Below are positions 21,484-33,405 of a DNA stretch of 64,000 nt, one piece after another. The notes beneath the pieces are model-generated. The model made no database searches. It was not told the origin of the DNA and worked only from the letters and a program-made list of their open reading frames with translations. The number at the start of each line of letters is the position of its first letter. Within the stretch, counting starts at the first letter, position 1. The position numbers and the translations under genes were made by a program. The DNA comes from CADEEN01 sp963840805 (GTDB taxonomy: Bacteria > Pseudomonadota > Gammaproteobacteria > Burkholderiales > Burkholderiaceae_C), in the NCBI GenBank assembly GCA_963840805.1, contig CAWJAJ010000011.1:496001-560000 (forward strand). The letters are read 5' to 3'.

Positions 21484-22101
21484 ATGAATAGCGAGATGGC
21501 CTGGCTGGCAGTCGGCGCGACGGTGGCGCTGTTGATCCTGTACGAGGCCGCCGCCGCCTGGGCCCAGCGGCGTAACCCGTCGAGGCTGTCGCGCAGTGCG
21601 CACGCCGGCCTGCGCGAAGCCTGGTTCGCCGCAGTCTCGCAGACCCGCGGCTCGGAAATCCTGGCCGTGCAGACGCTGCGCAACTCGCTGATGTCGGCGA
21701 CGATGACGGCCTCGACCGCAGCGCTCGGCCTGGTGGCCACGCTGACACTGGCCGTGCCGTCGCTGCACGCCGGCGGTGCCGCCTGGGCGCCTCGGTCGGT
21801 GCTGGAGCTGGTCCTGGTCGGCTTGCTGTTCGCGTCGCTGGTGGCGTCGGCAATGGCGGTGCGCTACTACAACCACGTCGGCTTCATCTGCGGCATGCCG
21901 ACCGACTCACCGGCGCGCGCGCAGTGGGCGGTACCGGGAACGGTCTACGTGCGGCGCGCCGGGCTGCTGTACAGCTGGGGCTTGCGCCAGCTGGTGCTGG
22001 TGGCACCGATCATGGCCGCGCTGCTGCACCCGCTGGCCGGACCGCCGGCGGCGCTGGCGGTGATCGCGGTGCTGTTGACGTTCGACCGCATGGTGGCGTA
22101 G
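21484..22101 (+). CDS. DUF599 family membrane protein
   Basis: 205 residues with four candidate membrane helices (7-26, 70-92, 100-125 and 160-200). The pattern VAVSQTRGSEILAVQTLRN-like and a RYYNHVGFI segment match DUF599, an uncharacterised inner-membrane family. It starts 15 bases after yedK. Function unknown. Confidence 0.75.
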   Translation: MNSEMAWLAVGATVALLILYEAAAAWAQRRNPSRLSRSAHAGLREAWFAAVSQTRGSEILAVQTLRNSLMSATMTASTAALGLVATLTLAVPSLHAGGAAWAPRSVLELVLVGLLFASLVASAMAVRYYNHVGFICGMPTDSPARAQWAVPGTVYVRRAGLLYSWGLRQLVLVAPIMAALLHPLAGPPAALAVIAVLLTFDRMVA

Positions 22102-22182
22102 CGCACCCTGCGTCGCGGCCACCGGTGCCGCTGCCGCGATCCGTTCCGCTACGCTTGCGCCCCTTTGCCTGGAGCCGTCTGC

Positions 22183-24065
<1,883 letters not shown>

Positions 24066-24084
24066 GACCTCGAAGCCCCGGGCC

Positions 24085-24357
24085 TCAGGCTTTCTGCGCC
24101 CGGCGGCTGGCCACCGCCACGCGCTCGGCGGGCTGGCGCTGGCCGACGATCTCGATGCGCTGCACGCTGGTCGCGACGTCGCGCTGGCCGACGACGACGA
24201 AGCGATGCAGCGTCGGGATGCGCTGGCCGACGATCTCGATGCGCTGCACCGGGGGCTGGGTCTGCGCCTGCACCGGCTCGGCGGCCACCAGGGCCACCAT
24301 GGCGCAGACGGCCACGGCCATCGTGCTGATCGTGAAGCGGCTGGTGGCGATGTTCAT
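24085..24357 (-). CDS. Small secreted protein with repeated QRIEIVGQR units
   Basis: 90 residues: signal peptide to about residue 32 (ending VQAQ), then VQRIEIVGQR, a related HRFVVVGQR and a second copy of VQRIEIVGQR, finishing in a basic tail. The repeated units would make short beta strands. I do not recognise a family. It is convergent with the ABC exporter and probably periplasmic. Confidence 0.6.
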   Translation of the reverse strand: MNIATSRFTISTMAVAVCAMVALVAAEPVQAQTQPPVQRIEIVGQRIPTLHRFVVVGQRDVATSVQRIEIVGQRQPAERVAVASRRAQKA

Positions 24358-24541
24358 GCTGGGCTCCTGGCTGGGCGGGTCGGTGTCGATGGCATGACTT
24401 TCGGCGCTCGGACGCCGCCGTGCCAGGCCGCTGCGACGAACGGCAGCGCCAGCGCACCGAGACGCCGCACGCGGCGATGAACGGTGTGCGGCAATCGGTG
24501 CTTATGATCGCGCCGCCCGCCGCTTCGACTGCCCGCCGACC

Positions 24542-25249
24542 ATGCAACGCCCTGCCCGCGCCATCCTGCGCATCTTCGCCACCGGCGCGCTGGCGGCGCT
24601 GCCGCTGGCCGCGACGCTGCTGATCTTCGTCTGGGCCGCCAACCTGCTGATCCGCTGGCTCGGCCCCGACAGCGCCGTCGGCCGCCTGTTAGTGTCGATC
24701 GGCCTGGGCGTCGGCGGCTCGGAAGTGGTGGGCTACGCCCTCGGCGTGGCGATCGTCGCGGTGGCGATCTTCGGCCTCGGCCTGCTGGTCGAGGCGCGCC
24801 TGCAACGCGGCCTGGCCATCGCGGTGAACGCGCTGCTGAACCGCATTCCGGTGGTGCGCAACGTCTACGACATCATGCGCAAGATGGTGGCGCTGTTCGG
24901 GCAGCGCGACGGCAAGGAAGGCCCCGACGGCCTGCGCTCGATGAGCGCGGTGTGGTGCCACTTCGGCGGCCCCGGCGGCAGCGCCGCGCTGGCCCTGCTG
25001 GGCAGCGATGTGCCGGTGTTGGTCGACGGCCGGCGTTGCCTGGCCGTGCTGATCCCGACCGCGCCGGTGCCGGTCGGCGGCGGGCTGCTCTACGTGCCGG
25101 AACACTGGGTCACGCGCGCCGACATCGGCATCGAGGCCGTGACCAGCATTTACGTGTCGATGGGGCTGACCTCGCCGCAGCACCTGCCGCGGGCCGATGC
25201 GGCTGCGCTGCCGCCGGCGCAGGTGCCGGCGCCGGCGCCGCGCACCTGA
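24542..25249 (+). CDS. DUF502 family membrane protein
   Basis: 235 residues with two N-terminal membrane helices (8-35 and 50-90) and a soluble C-terminal part. RIPVVRNVYDIMRKMVALFG and the stretch LIPTAPVPVGGGLLYVPEHWV match the DUF502 pattern (IP.vr.iY...kq, and PT.P.P.sG.l..vp...v). Unknown role in the inner membrane. Frame intact. The Ala/Pro tail is a local extension. Confidence 0.85.
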   Translation: MQRPARAILRIFATGALAALPLAATLLIFVWAANLLIRWLGPDSAVGRLLVSIGLGVGGSEVVGYALGVAIVAVAIFGLGLLVEARLQRGLAIAVNALLNRIPVVRNVYDIMRKMVALFGQRDGKEGPDGLRSMSAVWCHFGGPGGSAALALLGSDVPVLVDGRRCLAVLIPTAPVPVGGGLLYVPEHWVTRADIGIEAVTSIYVSMGLTSPQHLPRADAAALPPAQVPAPAPRT

Positions 25250-25255
25250 CGCCGG

Positions 25256-25483
25256 CTAACGCTGGCTGCGCGCCTTGCGCGCATCGACTTCGGCCAGTTG
25301 CGCCTTCAGCAGCAGCAACAACACGCGTGCGTTCTCGACCGACAGGCTCAGCGTGCTGCTCGGCGCGCCGTCGTCGTCGCGCGACGGCATCGTCTGTACC
25401 GTGGCGTCGACGCGCGCCTGCACCAGCCCGTGGCTGTTGGACATCGCCTTGATGCGCTGCAGTTCGATGATGAAGGTCTTCAT
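25256..25483 (-). CDS. Small protein of unknown function
   Basis: 75 residues beginning MKTFIIELQRIKAMS, with a beta-strand-like TLSLSVENARVLLLLLKAQLAEVD near the end. There is no signal peptide. It overlaps nothing and ends six bases from the DUF502 stop, on the opposite strand. Not recognised. Confidence 0.5.
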   Translation of the reverse strand: MKTFIIELQRIKAMSNSHGLVQARVDATVQTMPSRDDDGAPSSTLSLSVENARVLLLLLKAQLAEVDARKARSQR

Positions 25484-25543
25484 GCGCCAAGCGTAGCCGG
25501 TCTGCAGGCAGAATCGGGCGTTTCGAGCTGCGAAGGACTTGCC

Positions 25544-25963
25544 GTGGACCTGAAGGTGCCGATTGCCATCACCGACGAGTTGACCGAAGAGATCATCCAG
25601 TCGACCGGATTGCTGGACCTGGCCAGCGGCGAGATCCAGCGGATCGAGTACCAGGGCTACGACGTGGCCGTGCGGGGCCTGCCCTGCCACAGCGACGACT
25701 ACGAGTTCACCAGCGGCGTGTTGTCGCACAACGGCAAGGACGTCGAGTTCCGCGTCGACGTGAACACCGTCACCGGCCAGTACTCGGTCAGCGCGAGCGA
25801 GTTGCTGGAGATCAAGGTGCGTGCCGCGGCGCTGTTTGCCGGCATCACCGGCAAGGATCTGCTGGCGAACGCCGGCACGCCGCCAGCGTCCAACGCACCG
25901 GCTAGCGGCAGCTCGACGGGCGCGGCGAGACCCCGCTCGGGCCGGCAGGGCCACTTGCACTGA
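25544..25963 (+). CDS. Hypothetical protein, 139 aa
   Basis: GTG start with GAAGGAC eight bases upstream. The sequence VDLKVPIAITDELTEEIIQSTG, YQGYDVAVRGLP, FRVDVNTVTGQYSVSASELLEI has alternating polar and hydrophobic strands. The Ala/Ser/Arg tail is low complexity. Its 3' end overlaps the convergent dioxygenase gene by 62 bases, so one of the two tails may be wrong. Not recognised. Confidence 0.55.
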   Translation: MDLKVPIAITDELTEEIIQSTGLLDLASGEIQRIEYQGYDVAVRGLPCHSDDYEFTSGVLSHNGKDVEFRVDVNTVTGQYSVSASELLEIKVRAAALFAGITGKDLLANAGTPPASNAPASGSSTGAARPRSGRQGHLH

Positions 25964-26711
25964 GCGCGGGGCCGGGCCCCTGGAAGCCGCCGGCACGCAG
26001 CGTGACCACCAGCGTGTCGCGGTAGCCGCGCAGCGCGGGCGCTGACGGCTGGATCGGCGTGGTCTCGTGGATCACGCGGCGGTCGTCGAGCAGCAACGCC
26101 GTCCACGGCTCGGTCATCGTGAAGCGCAACCCGGCCGGGCCGTCGGCATCGAAGACACGCGTCTCGCCGCCCTTCACGCCCACGCGCGCGACCAGCAGCA
26201 CCGCCACCAGGTCGACACCATCGCGGTGCGCGCCCTCGGGGGTGGGCCGGCCGATGCCGCCTTCGGTGTCGATGCGAAACGGGTGCGCCTCGACGAACCA
26301 GGGCTGCGCGCCTCGCAGCGCGCTGGCACGATGGCCCAGCATCGTGAGCAGGCGCGGCCATAGCGGCTCGGCCACCAGGGCCGGTTCGAGCGGCTCGAAC
26401 CAGCGTTCGATGCCGCCGTGCAGCGCGTTGTACTCGACCGGCTGCCAGTGGGCGCGGTGCGCCACGGCACGCACCGCGTCGGCCTCGACGACGAACGAGC
26501 CGTGGCGGCGCCAGCGGTAGCGGCCGCCATCGCGCAGGTAGGTGTCGGGTTCGAGGCGGCTCCAATACGCCACCCAGGCGTCGAGCGCCGCGGCGGGTGC
26601 GCCGATGAGTTCGTGCACATCGGTGGCGCAAAGCACCGCGTGCCCCGCGTCGCGCAGCGCGCGGTCGACATCGGCCGCTGGCGTGACGGGCGGCGCGAGC
26701 AGCGCGGTCAT
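25902..26711 (-). CDS. 2-oxoglutarate/Fe(II) dioxygenase family protein
   Basis: About 270 residues. The iron site is HRDG...H: the GAHRDGVDLVAV motif (His, Asp) and a distal His in DDRRVIHET, followed by an Arg in GYRDTLVV that would hold 2-oxoglutarate. The layout resembles the PF10014-type dioxygenases that hydroxylate free amino acids such as isoleucine, so a free amino acid is a reasonable substrate, but this is not shown. It follows the methionine-synthase gene on the same strand after 73 bases, which could make methionine or a thioether compound its substrate. Confidence 0.75.
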   Translation of the reverse strand: MTALLAPPVTPAADVDRALRDAGHAVLCATDVHELIGAPAAALDAWVAYWSRLEPDTYLRDGGRYRWRRHGSFVVEADAVRAVAHRAHWQPVEYNALHGGIERWFEPLEPALVAEPLWPRLLTMLGHRASALRGAQPWFVEAHPFRIDTEGGIGRPTPEGAHRDGVDLVAVLLVARVGVKGGETRVFDADGPAGLRFTMTEPWTALLLDDRRVIHETTPIQPSAPALRGYRDTLVVTLRAGGFQGPGPALSASGPAGPSGVSPRPSSCR

Positions 26712-26784
26712 GGGTGCACCCCGGCGCTTCGCGCGGTCCCGCCCAGCGGGAGCGAGCACGCCTTCGGGCGGCCATGCGGCGTAC

Positions 26785-27809
26785 TCATCCGTCGAGGCGC
26801 TGGTCGGCCAGTGCGGCGCCGGCCGCCAGCGCGCGCAGCTTGGCCTCGGCGACGTGGCGATCCATCGGCGCCAGGCCGCAGTTGGTGCAGGCGATCAACT
26901 GGTCGCGGCGCACATACTGCAGCGCACGGCCGATGGTGTCGGCCACTTCCTCCGGCGTCTCGATGGTCTCGCTGGCGACGTCGATCACGCCGACCATCAC
27001 CTCCTTGCCGCCGAGCAGCGCGATCAATTCGAGCGGCACGTGCGAGTGCAGGCACTCCAGGCTGACCTGGTCGATGCGGCTTGCCGCCAGCGCCGGAAAG
27101 ATCTTCTCGTATTGCCGCCACTGTTCGCCGAGCGTCGCCTTCCACTGCAGGTTGGCCTCGATGCCGTAGCCGTAGCAGATGTGCACCGCGGTCTTGCACG
27201 TCAGACCCTGCGGCGGCGCGCTCGAGCGCCTTCACGCCCCAATCGGCGGCTTCGTCGAGGAAGACGTTGAAGGCCGGCTCGTCGAACTGGACGATGTCGA
27301 TGCCATCGGCCTGCAGCGCACGCGCTTCCTGGTTCAACAGATCGGCGAAGGCGAAGGCCATCGTCACGCGATCGCCGTAGAAGCGATCGGCGACGGTGTC
27401 GACGATGGTCATCGGCCCCGGCAATGTGAACTTGGTGCTGCGCGTGGTGTGCGCGCGCAGCAGGCGGGCCTCGGTGGCGTGCACGCGGCCTTTCAGGGCC
27501 AGCGGCGCCACCACCTGCGGCACCATCGCCTTGTAGCGGTCGCCGCGGATGCCCATCTCGACCTTGTGCTCGAAGTCGATGCCGCTGACCTGCTCCAGAA
27601 AGCCGTGCACGAAGTGCTGGCGCGACTGCTCGCCGTCGCCGATCACCGACAGCCCGGCGTCCTCCTGCGCCTTGATCCACAGCAGCGTGGCGTCGCGCTT
27701 GGCGTCGGCGAGGTCGGCGCCCTCGCCGCGCCACTGCGGCCACAGCTTCCTGGTTTCGGCGAGCCAGGCGGGTTTGGGCAGGCTGCCGGCGATAGCGGTG
27801 CGGAACATC
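26785..27809 (-). CDS. MetE C-terminal-type (core) methionine synthase, one frameshift
   Basis: About 341 residues, only the catalytic half of cobalamin-independent methionine synthase. FRTAIAGSLPKPAWLA, GLSVIGDGEQSRQHFV, TKFTLPGPMTIVDT, the zinc ligands in HICYGYG and CTNCGL, and VGVIDVASETIETPEEV identify it. One frame change lies near 27215. Short stand-alone versions are known as core-MetE proteins: some take methyl groups from methylcobamide proteins, others need a dedicated partner, instead of methyltetrahydrofolate-triglutamate. No DUF1852 partner is seen here. The upstream 177 bases lack an obvious cobalamin riboswitch. Confidence 0.85.
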
Positions 27810-27986
27810 GTGGTCTCCCGGGTCGAGCGGCGAGGATACCTTTGCCTGCCTGGCGGCGGTCGATGCCGGCCGGGCGACGGTCGTCGAGACAAATGACCGG
27901 AAGCCGGCCTCGGCGGCGCGCGCCGCCGGCCCCGCAAAAAAAGTGCGGGCGATAGACTCTTTGACGCCACCCGCCCCGAGCGCTCG

Positions 27987-30538
27987 ATGCCTGATTTCGC
28001 CGCCTGCCAACCCCCCGATGCCGCCTGGCAAGCCTTCGCCGAAGCCGAGGGCAATGCCCTTGCCTGGCTCGACGTCGAAGGCCGGCTGCGCTGGTGCAAT
28101 GCGGCCTTCGATGCAGCCGACACGGCCGTGCAGCAGCAGGCGCTGGCGCAAGCCCTGGCCGGCACCCGCGCGGCGGACCTGACGTCGCAGGATGCGTCGG
28201 GGCAGGCGCACTGCTGGCGCCTGCGCGTGCGGCACCTGCCGCAGGGCGGCCTGGCGCTGGTGCTGCGCGACGTGCGCGACAACGCCGAGCGGTTGGCGGC
28301 CGAGAACGCCCGGCTGCGCGAGCTGCTCGACATGGCGCAGGAGTTCGGACGCCTGGGTGTATGGGAGCGCGACCCGCACACGCTGCAGGGCCGCTGGGAC
28401 CGCCACGTGTTTCGCTTCTTCGGCATCGATGCGGCCGACGGCACGACGCCGCACTTCGCCGAGGCCGCGGCCCGCATCGATCCGGCCGACCGCCTGGACG
28501 AGGCGTTCCACGCCTCGCTGTCACGGCCCGGCGCTTACGCCAGCCGCTACCGCGTGCGCCATCCCGACGGCAGCGTGCGGCAGATTCATTCGCAGTGGCG
28601 CGTGGTCGCCGACGCGCGTGGCGAGCCCGAACGGGTGATCGGCGTGATGGTCGACGACACCGAGGCCCACGAGCTGGCGCGCGACGCCGAGGCCACCCAC
28701 GCGCAACTCGACCTCGCGCTCTCGCTGGCCAACATCGGCACCTGGCGCTACGACCTGGGCAGCGGCCGCATGCACCACGACGCGCACATGCAGCAGGTGC
28801 TCGGGCGCGCCACCGGCGAGAACGGCGTGCCGCTCGACACCGTGCGCAGCTGGGTCCACCCCGACGACCTGCCCGCGGGTAGAGGCGGCATTCGACGAAG
28901 CCGTCGCCAGCGGACGTCCCGTCGACACGCGCACCCGCTACCTGCATGCCGACGGCACCTGGCGCATGGTGCTGACCCGCCGGGTGTTGCAGCGCGACGC
29001 CCACGGCAGGCCCGTGGCGGTACGCGGCGTCGGCCTGGATGTGACGGCGCAGCATCAGCGGGACCTGCTTGCGCTGCAATTGACACAGCGGCTGGAGGCC
29101 GCGGCCGAGGCCGCGCACATCGGCCTGTGGTCGGGCGCGCTCGATGGCAGCCCGGCCGAGTGGAATGCGCTGATGTACAAGCTGATCGGCCTCGATCCGT
29201 CGCACGGGCCGATGTCGATGGGCGAGCTGCTGCGGGGCCGCGTCCACGTCGACGATCGCGACCCGCTCGCCGCGCAAGCCTTCAGCTGGGCGCGCGATCC
29301 TGGCCGGCGTGCATTGCAGACCGAATTCAGGGTTGTCTGGCCCGACGGTTCGACGCACTGGCTGCAGCTGCGCGCCCGCATGGAAGCCGGCAGCGGCAGC
29401 GATCCGCGCGCTTTCGGCGTGCTGATCGACATCACCGAACAGCGCGAGACCTTGCTGCGCCTGCGTGAAGCCCACGAGCGCGCCACGCTGGCGATGGGCA
29501 GCATCGGCATGGGCACGTGGGACCACGACATCGCGACCGGTCACGACGATTGGGATGCACAGATGTTCGCGCTGCGCGGCCTGCCGCCACAGCCGCAGGC
29601 GCTCGGCCCCGAGGCGCGCCTGGCCCTGGTGCATCCCGACGACCGGGCGCACGTCGTCGCCAACTCGGTGCCGCAGCTGGCGGGCACGCACACGCTGGCC
29701 TACGAATTCCGTGTCGTCTGGCCCGATGGCAGCGTGCGCTGGCTGGCCTCGCGCTCGACCCCGTTGTTCGACGAACGCAGGCGGGTCGTGCGTCGCATCG
29801 GCGTCAACTGGGACGTCACCGAGGCCAAGATGGCCGAGCGCGCCGAACGTGAGCGTGAGCTGGCGCTGCGCGAGAGCCGCGCCAAGTCGCAGTTCCTGGC
29901 CCGCATGAGCCACGAGTTGCGCACCCCGCTCAACGCCGTGCTCGGCTTCACGCAGCTGCTGCTCGCCGAAGGCGACAGCGGCGACGCCAGTGCCAAGCGC
30001 CACAAACTCGAGCGGGTGCACGCGGCGGGCCAGCAGTTGCTGGCCTTGGTCGACGACGCGCTCGAACTGTCGGGCATCGCATCCGGCGCCGTCGAGCCTT
30101 CCCCTGCGCAACAGACCGCCTTCGACGGCACGCCGCGCCCGCGCGGCACGGCACCCGCAGTGCTCTACATCGAAGACAACGCCGTCAACATGCTGCTCGT
30201 GAGAGAGCTGCATCCGGCAGCGCCCGCACCTCGAATTCCACGGCGCCGCCGATGGCGCCAGCGGCGTCGCACTGGCTCGCGCGGTGCAGCCGGTACTGGT
30301 GCTGATCGACATGCAGCTGCCCGATGGCGACGGCATGGACGTGCTGCGCCAGTTGCGCGCCGATCCGGCGACATGCCACCTGACCTGCATCGCGCTGTCG
30401 GCCAACGCCATCGCCGAAGACGTGCAGCGCGCGCGTGCCGCCGGCTTTGCCGACTACTGGACCAAGCCGATCGACCTGGCCAACTTCCTGATCGAACTGG
30501 ACCGGTTGGTGCCGGGCGCAGCCGCGCGCGTCATTTAA
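27987..30538 (+). CDS. Five-PAS HisKA-receiver protein without an ATPase domain
   Basis: About 850 residues. Five PAS units in a row: ALAWLDVEGRLRWCNAAF, LGVWERDP, IGTWRYDLGSG, HIGLWSGAL and GMGTWDHDI, several ending in V.WPDGS. The HisKA phospho-site MSHELRTPLNAVLGF follows (about residue 640). A spacer of about 35 residues (ending GTAPA) then leads straight to a receiver domain: YIEDN, phospho-Asp in LIDMQLPDGDG, Lys in WTKPID. No N, G1 or G2 box of an HATPase exists between them. Frame changes occur near 28878 and 30211. It cannot autophosphorylate as a kinase; it may act as a PAS-controlled phosphotransfer or dimerisation protein. Confidence 0.85.
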
Positions 30539-31531
30539 CGCAGCACGGAACCGGTCCGCGCCGGCGTGTTCACCGGCGTCTGCGGCGCCGCACCGCCGAG
30601 CACCGCGATCAGGTTGTCGGCCGCCAGCATCGCCATCTTCATGCGCGTGGCGGCGGTGGCGCTGGCGATGTGCGGCGTCAGCACGACGTTGGGCAATGCG
30701 AGCAAGCCCGGGTGCACTTGCGGCTCGCCCTCGAACACGTCCAGGCCGGCCGCGGCGATGCGCCGCTCGGCCAGCGCCTGCGCCAGCGCCGCGTCGTCGA
30801 CGACGCCGCCGCGCGCGATGTTGGTCAGCGTCGCGGTCGGTTTCATCAGCGCCAGCTCGGCAGCGCCGATGGCGTGGTGGCTGGCCGGCGAGTACGGCAG
30901 CACCAGCACCAGGTGATCGGCCTGGCGCAGCAGGCTCGGCCTTGTCGACCCAGCGCGCGCCGAGCGGCGCCTCGGCCTCGGCGCGCCAGCCGGCTGCGGT
31001 TGTGATAGATCACCGGCATGCCGAAGCCGAGCGCGCCGCGCCGCGCGATGGCCTGGCCGATGCGGCCCATGCCGAGGATGCCGAGCGTGGCGCCATGCAC
31101 GTCGGCGCCGGCGAACAGGTCGTAGGCCCAGCGCTGCCAGCGCCCGGCGCGCAGGAAATGCTCGCTCTCGGCGATGCGCCGCGCCGTGGCCATCATCAGC
31201 GCGAAGCCGAAGTCGGCGGTGGTCTCGGTCAGCACGTCGGGCGCATTGGTGACCAGCACGCCGCGCGCGGTGCAGGCCGGCACGTCGATGTTGTTGTAGC
31301 CGACCGCCATGCTGCACACGGCGCGCAGGTCGGGGCAGGCGTCGAGCAGCGCGGCGTCGATCGGCTCGGTACCGGCGACGAACACGCCGTGCCTTGCCCT
31401 GCAGGCGACGGATCAGTTCCGGCCGCGACCAGTCGACCGGCGCCTCGTTGGCCTCGACCTCGAAGTGCTCGGCGCAGGCGGGCGACGACCTCGGGGAAGA
31501 CCTGGCGCGCGACCAGCACGTGAAGTTTCAT
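30535..31531 (-). CDS. D-2-hydroxyacid dehydrogenase, frameshifted
   Basis: About 325 residues. VCSMAVGYNNIDVPACTARGVLVTNAP, the NAD site in LGILGMGRIGQAIA, and the catalytic Arg, Glu and His in NIARGGVVDD, GLDVFEGEP and PHIASAT make this the GhrB/glycerate-dehydrogenase type. Several frame changes in the N-terminal 60 residues and near 30950. It reduces glyoxylate or hydroxypyruvate to glycolate or glycerate, as an inference from the family. Its 3' end overlaps the sensor gene stop by four bases. Confidence 0.87.
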
Positions 31532-31577
31532 GGCGCGTACCTCCGTGTCATGGGCTGGCGCACGGCGTGCCCGGCAC

Positions 31578-32287
31578 TCAATCGAGGAAGCGCGCGAACG
31601 CCGACGACCGGCTCGCGCTCGGTGACCAGCCGGTTCTCCGGCGCGCTCGCGTCGGCGTAGCCCGAGCGACATGCCGCACACCACCATCTCGCTGGCCGGC
31701 AGCGCCAGGTGCTCGGCAATGATCTCGGTGAAAGCCGATGAACGCGGCCTGCGGGCAGGTGTCGAGCCCGCGGCCGCGCGCGGCGATCATGATGTTCTCG
31801 AGGAACATGCCGTAGTCGAGCCAACTGCCCTGGCGCAGGATGCGGTCGATCGTGAAGATCAGGCCCACCGGCGCGCCGAAGAAGCGGTAGTTGCGGCCGT
31901 GCTGGGCGTGCATGCGCGCCTTGTCGGTCTTGGCGATGCCGAGCAGGCCGTACAGGTCCCAGCCGACCTTGCGCCGCCGCTCGATGTAGGGCGAGACCCA
32001 CTCGGTCGGGTAGTAGTCGTACTCGCCGGCATCGGCGCCCAGCGCGCGCCATGTCGGCATCGTGCGCAGCGAGGATCTTGCGCGACAGCGCTGTCCTTGG
32101 CCGCGCCGGTCAGCACCGTCACCTTCCACGGCTGCGTGTTGACGCCCGACGGCGCGCGCGATGCGACCGCCAGGATGTCTTCGATCGTCTGCCGCGGCAC
32201 GGGCGTCGGCAGGAAGGCGCGCACGCGAGCGGCGCGAGGTGATCGCGGCATCGACGGCGGCGGTGGATGCGGGCGTGGCGGATTCAT
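31578..32287 (-). CDS. Nitroreductase family protein, frameshifted
   Basis: About 235 residues. VPRQTIEDILAVASRAPSGVNTQPW is the FMN-binding start; GAPVGLIFTIDRIL, QGSWLDYGMFLENIMIAARGRGLDTCPQ and GMSLGYADASAPEN complete the fold. At least three frame changes are seen, near 32085, 31730 and 31660. It reduces nitroaromatics or quinones with NAD(P)H, by family inference. It is 28 bases from the HDAC-like gene stop on the same strand. The first residues MNPPRPHPPPP before the domain are low complexity, so an inner start is possible. Confidence 0.82.
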
Positions 32288-32314
32288 GTGGGCATCAATG
32301 GGGTCGGCATGGAG

Positions 32315-33281
32315 TCAGCGACGTGCACGGGCATCGGGCGGCGGCCGCGGCCAGCGCTGCCATTGCGCCAGCGCCTGCGCAGTGTGCCGAACTGGACCGC
32401 GACGGTGTCGTCGATGTTGCGGCCGTAGCCGCCGGCCATGCTGACGCGCCACCGGCACGCCGCGCTCGCGACAGGCGGCGAAGACGCGGCGGTCGCGTTC
32501 GGCCAGGCCCGCGGCGCTGAGCTTCAGGCGGCCCAGGCGGTCGCCCTCGTGCGGGTCGGCGCCGGCCAGGTAGAACACCAGGCCGGGCGGCTGCGCGCCG
32601 TGGTGACGCCACAGCGTCGGCCAGCGCCGCGTCGAGCGCGTCGAGGTACGGCGCGTCGGTGCAGCCATCGGGCAGTTCGACGTCGAGATCGCTCGGCTCC
32701 TTGCGAAACGGAAAGTTCTTCGCGCCGTGCAACGACAGCGTGAACACCGTCGCGTCGTCGCGAAAGATCGCCGCGGTGCCATTGCCCTGGTGCACGTCGA
32801 GGTCGATCACCGCCACGCGCAGCAGGCGCCGCTGGCGACGGTGCCATTCGGCCTGCATCAGCCGCGCCGCCACCGCGACGTCGTTGAAGACGCAGTAGCC
32901 GCTGCCCTTGTCGGCCTGCGCATGGTGCGTGCCGCCGGCCAGGTTGGCGGCCACGCCCTGGCCGTCGATCAGCGCGGCACGCGCCGCGGCGATCGTGGCG
33001 CCGACCGAGCGCCGCGCCCGCTCGGCCATGCGCGGCGACCAGGGGAAGCCGATCTCGCGCTGCTCGGCGGCGCTCAGGTGGCCCTCGGCCACGGCGCTGA
33101 CGTAGCGCGGCGTGTGCACCAGGGCCAGTTCGCCGTCGCTGGCCGGCAGCGCCTCGGCCAGCGCGATGCCCGGGCACTCGGCTCGGCAACGCGGTCGCGC
33201 AGCCGCTCGTACTTGCCCATCGGGAAGCGGTGGCCCTGCGGCAGCGGCAGCGACGAAGTGGTCGGCATAGAAGGCCTGCAT
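32315..33281 (-). CDS. HDAC/acetoin-utilisation family deacetylase, frameshifted
   Basis: About 315 residues. MQAFYADHF, LPQGHRFPMGKYERLRDRV, GGTHHAQADKGSGYCVFNDVAVAA, the zinc site in VIDLDVHQGNG, SLHGAKNFPF, AGADPHEGDRLGRL and GGYGRNIDD identify the family. It removes acetyl or related acyl groups from lysine or small amides; the substrate is unknown. Frame changes are seen near 33245, 33180, 32610, 32440 and 32378; with the last removed, the protein ends LAQWQRWP with the stop at 32315. It lies 27 bases upstream of the nitroreductase start on the same strand. Confidence 0.87.
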
Positions 33282-33343
33282 CGGTGGCGCGATTGTGACG
33301 GCGTGCCGCCTGCGCCCCGCTTCATAGGACCTCACCCCTAGAA

Positions 33344-33360
33344 TTGTTGCGGCGCAGCAA
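33344..33360. promoter_or_regulatory. PhaR-like operator 1
   Basis: TTGTTGC, GGC, GCAGCAA: a near-perfect dyad with one mismatch, just upstream of the -35 box of the phasin promoter. The core T-TGC-N3-GCA-G differs by one base from the CTGC-N3-GCAG pattern known for the PHB regulator PhaR. Confidence 0.45.
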
Positions 33361-33367
33361 AAAGGGC

Positions 33368-33396
33368 TTGCAATGCTGCCGATGAGTGCCTAAAAT
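33368..33396 (+). promoter_or_regulatory. Sigma70-type promoter of the phasin gene
   Basis: TTGCAA, a 17-base spacer, TAAAAT, followed by the operator around the expected start site and the phasin ATG 65 bases further. Phasins are highly expressed and this is a good match to the consensus. Confidence 0.65.
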
Positions 33397-33405
33397 TCAG
33401 TCTCA

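Noticed and set aside
27810..27986. Possible cobalamin or SAM riboswitch before the core-MetE gene
   Set aside because: No B12-box or SAM-box core sequence in order.
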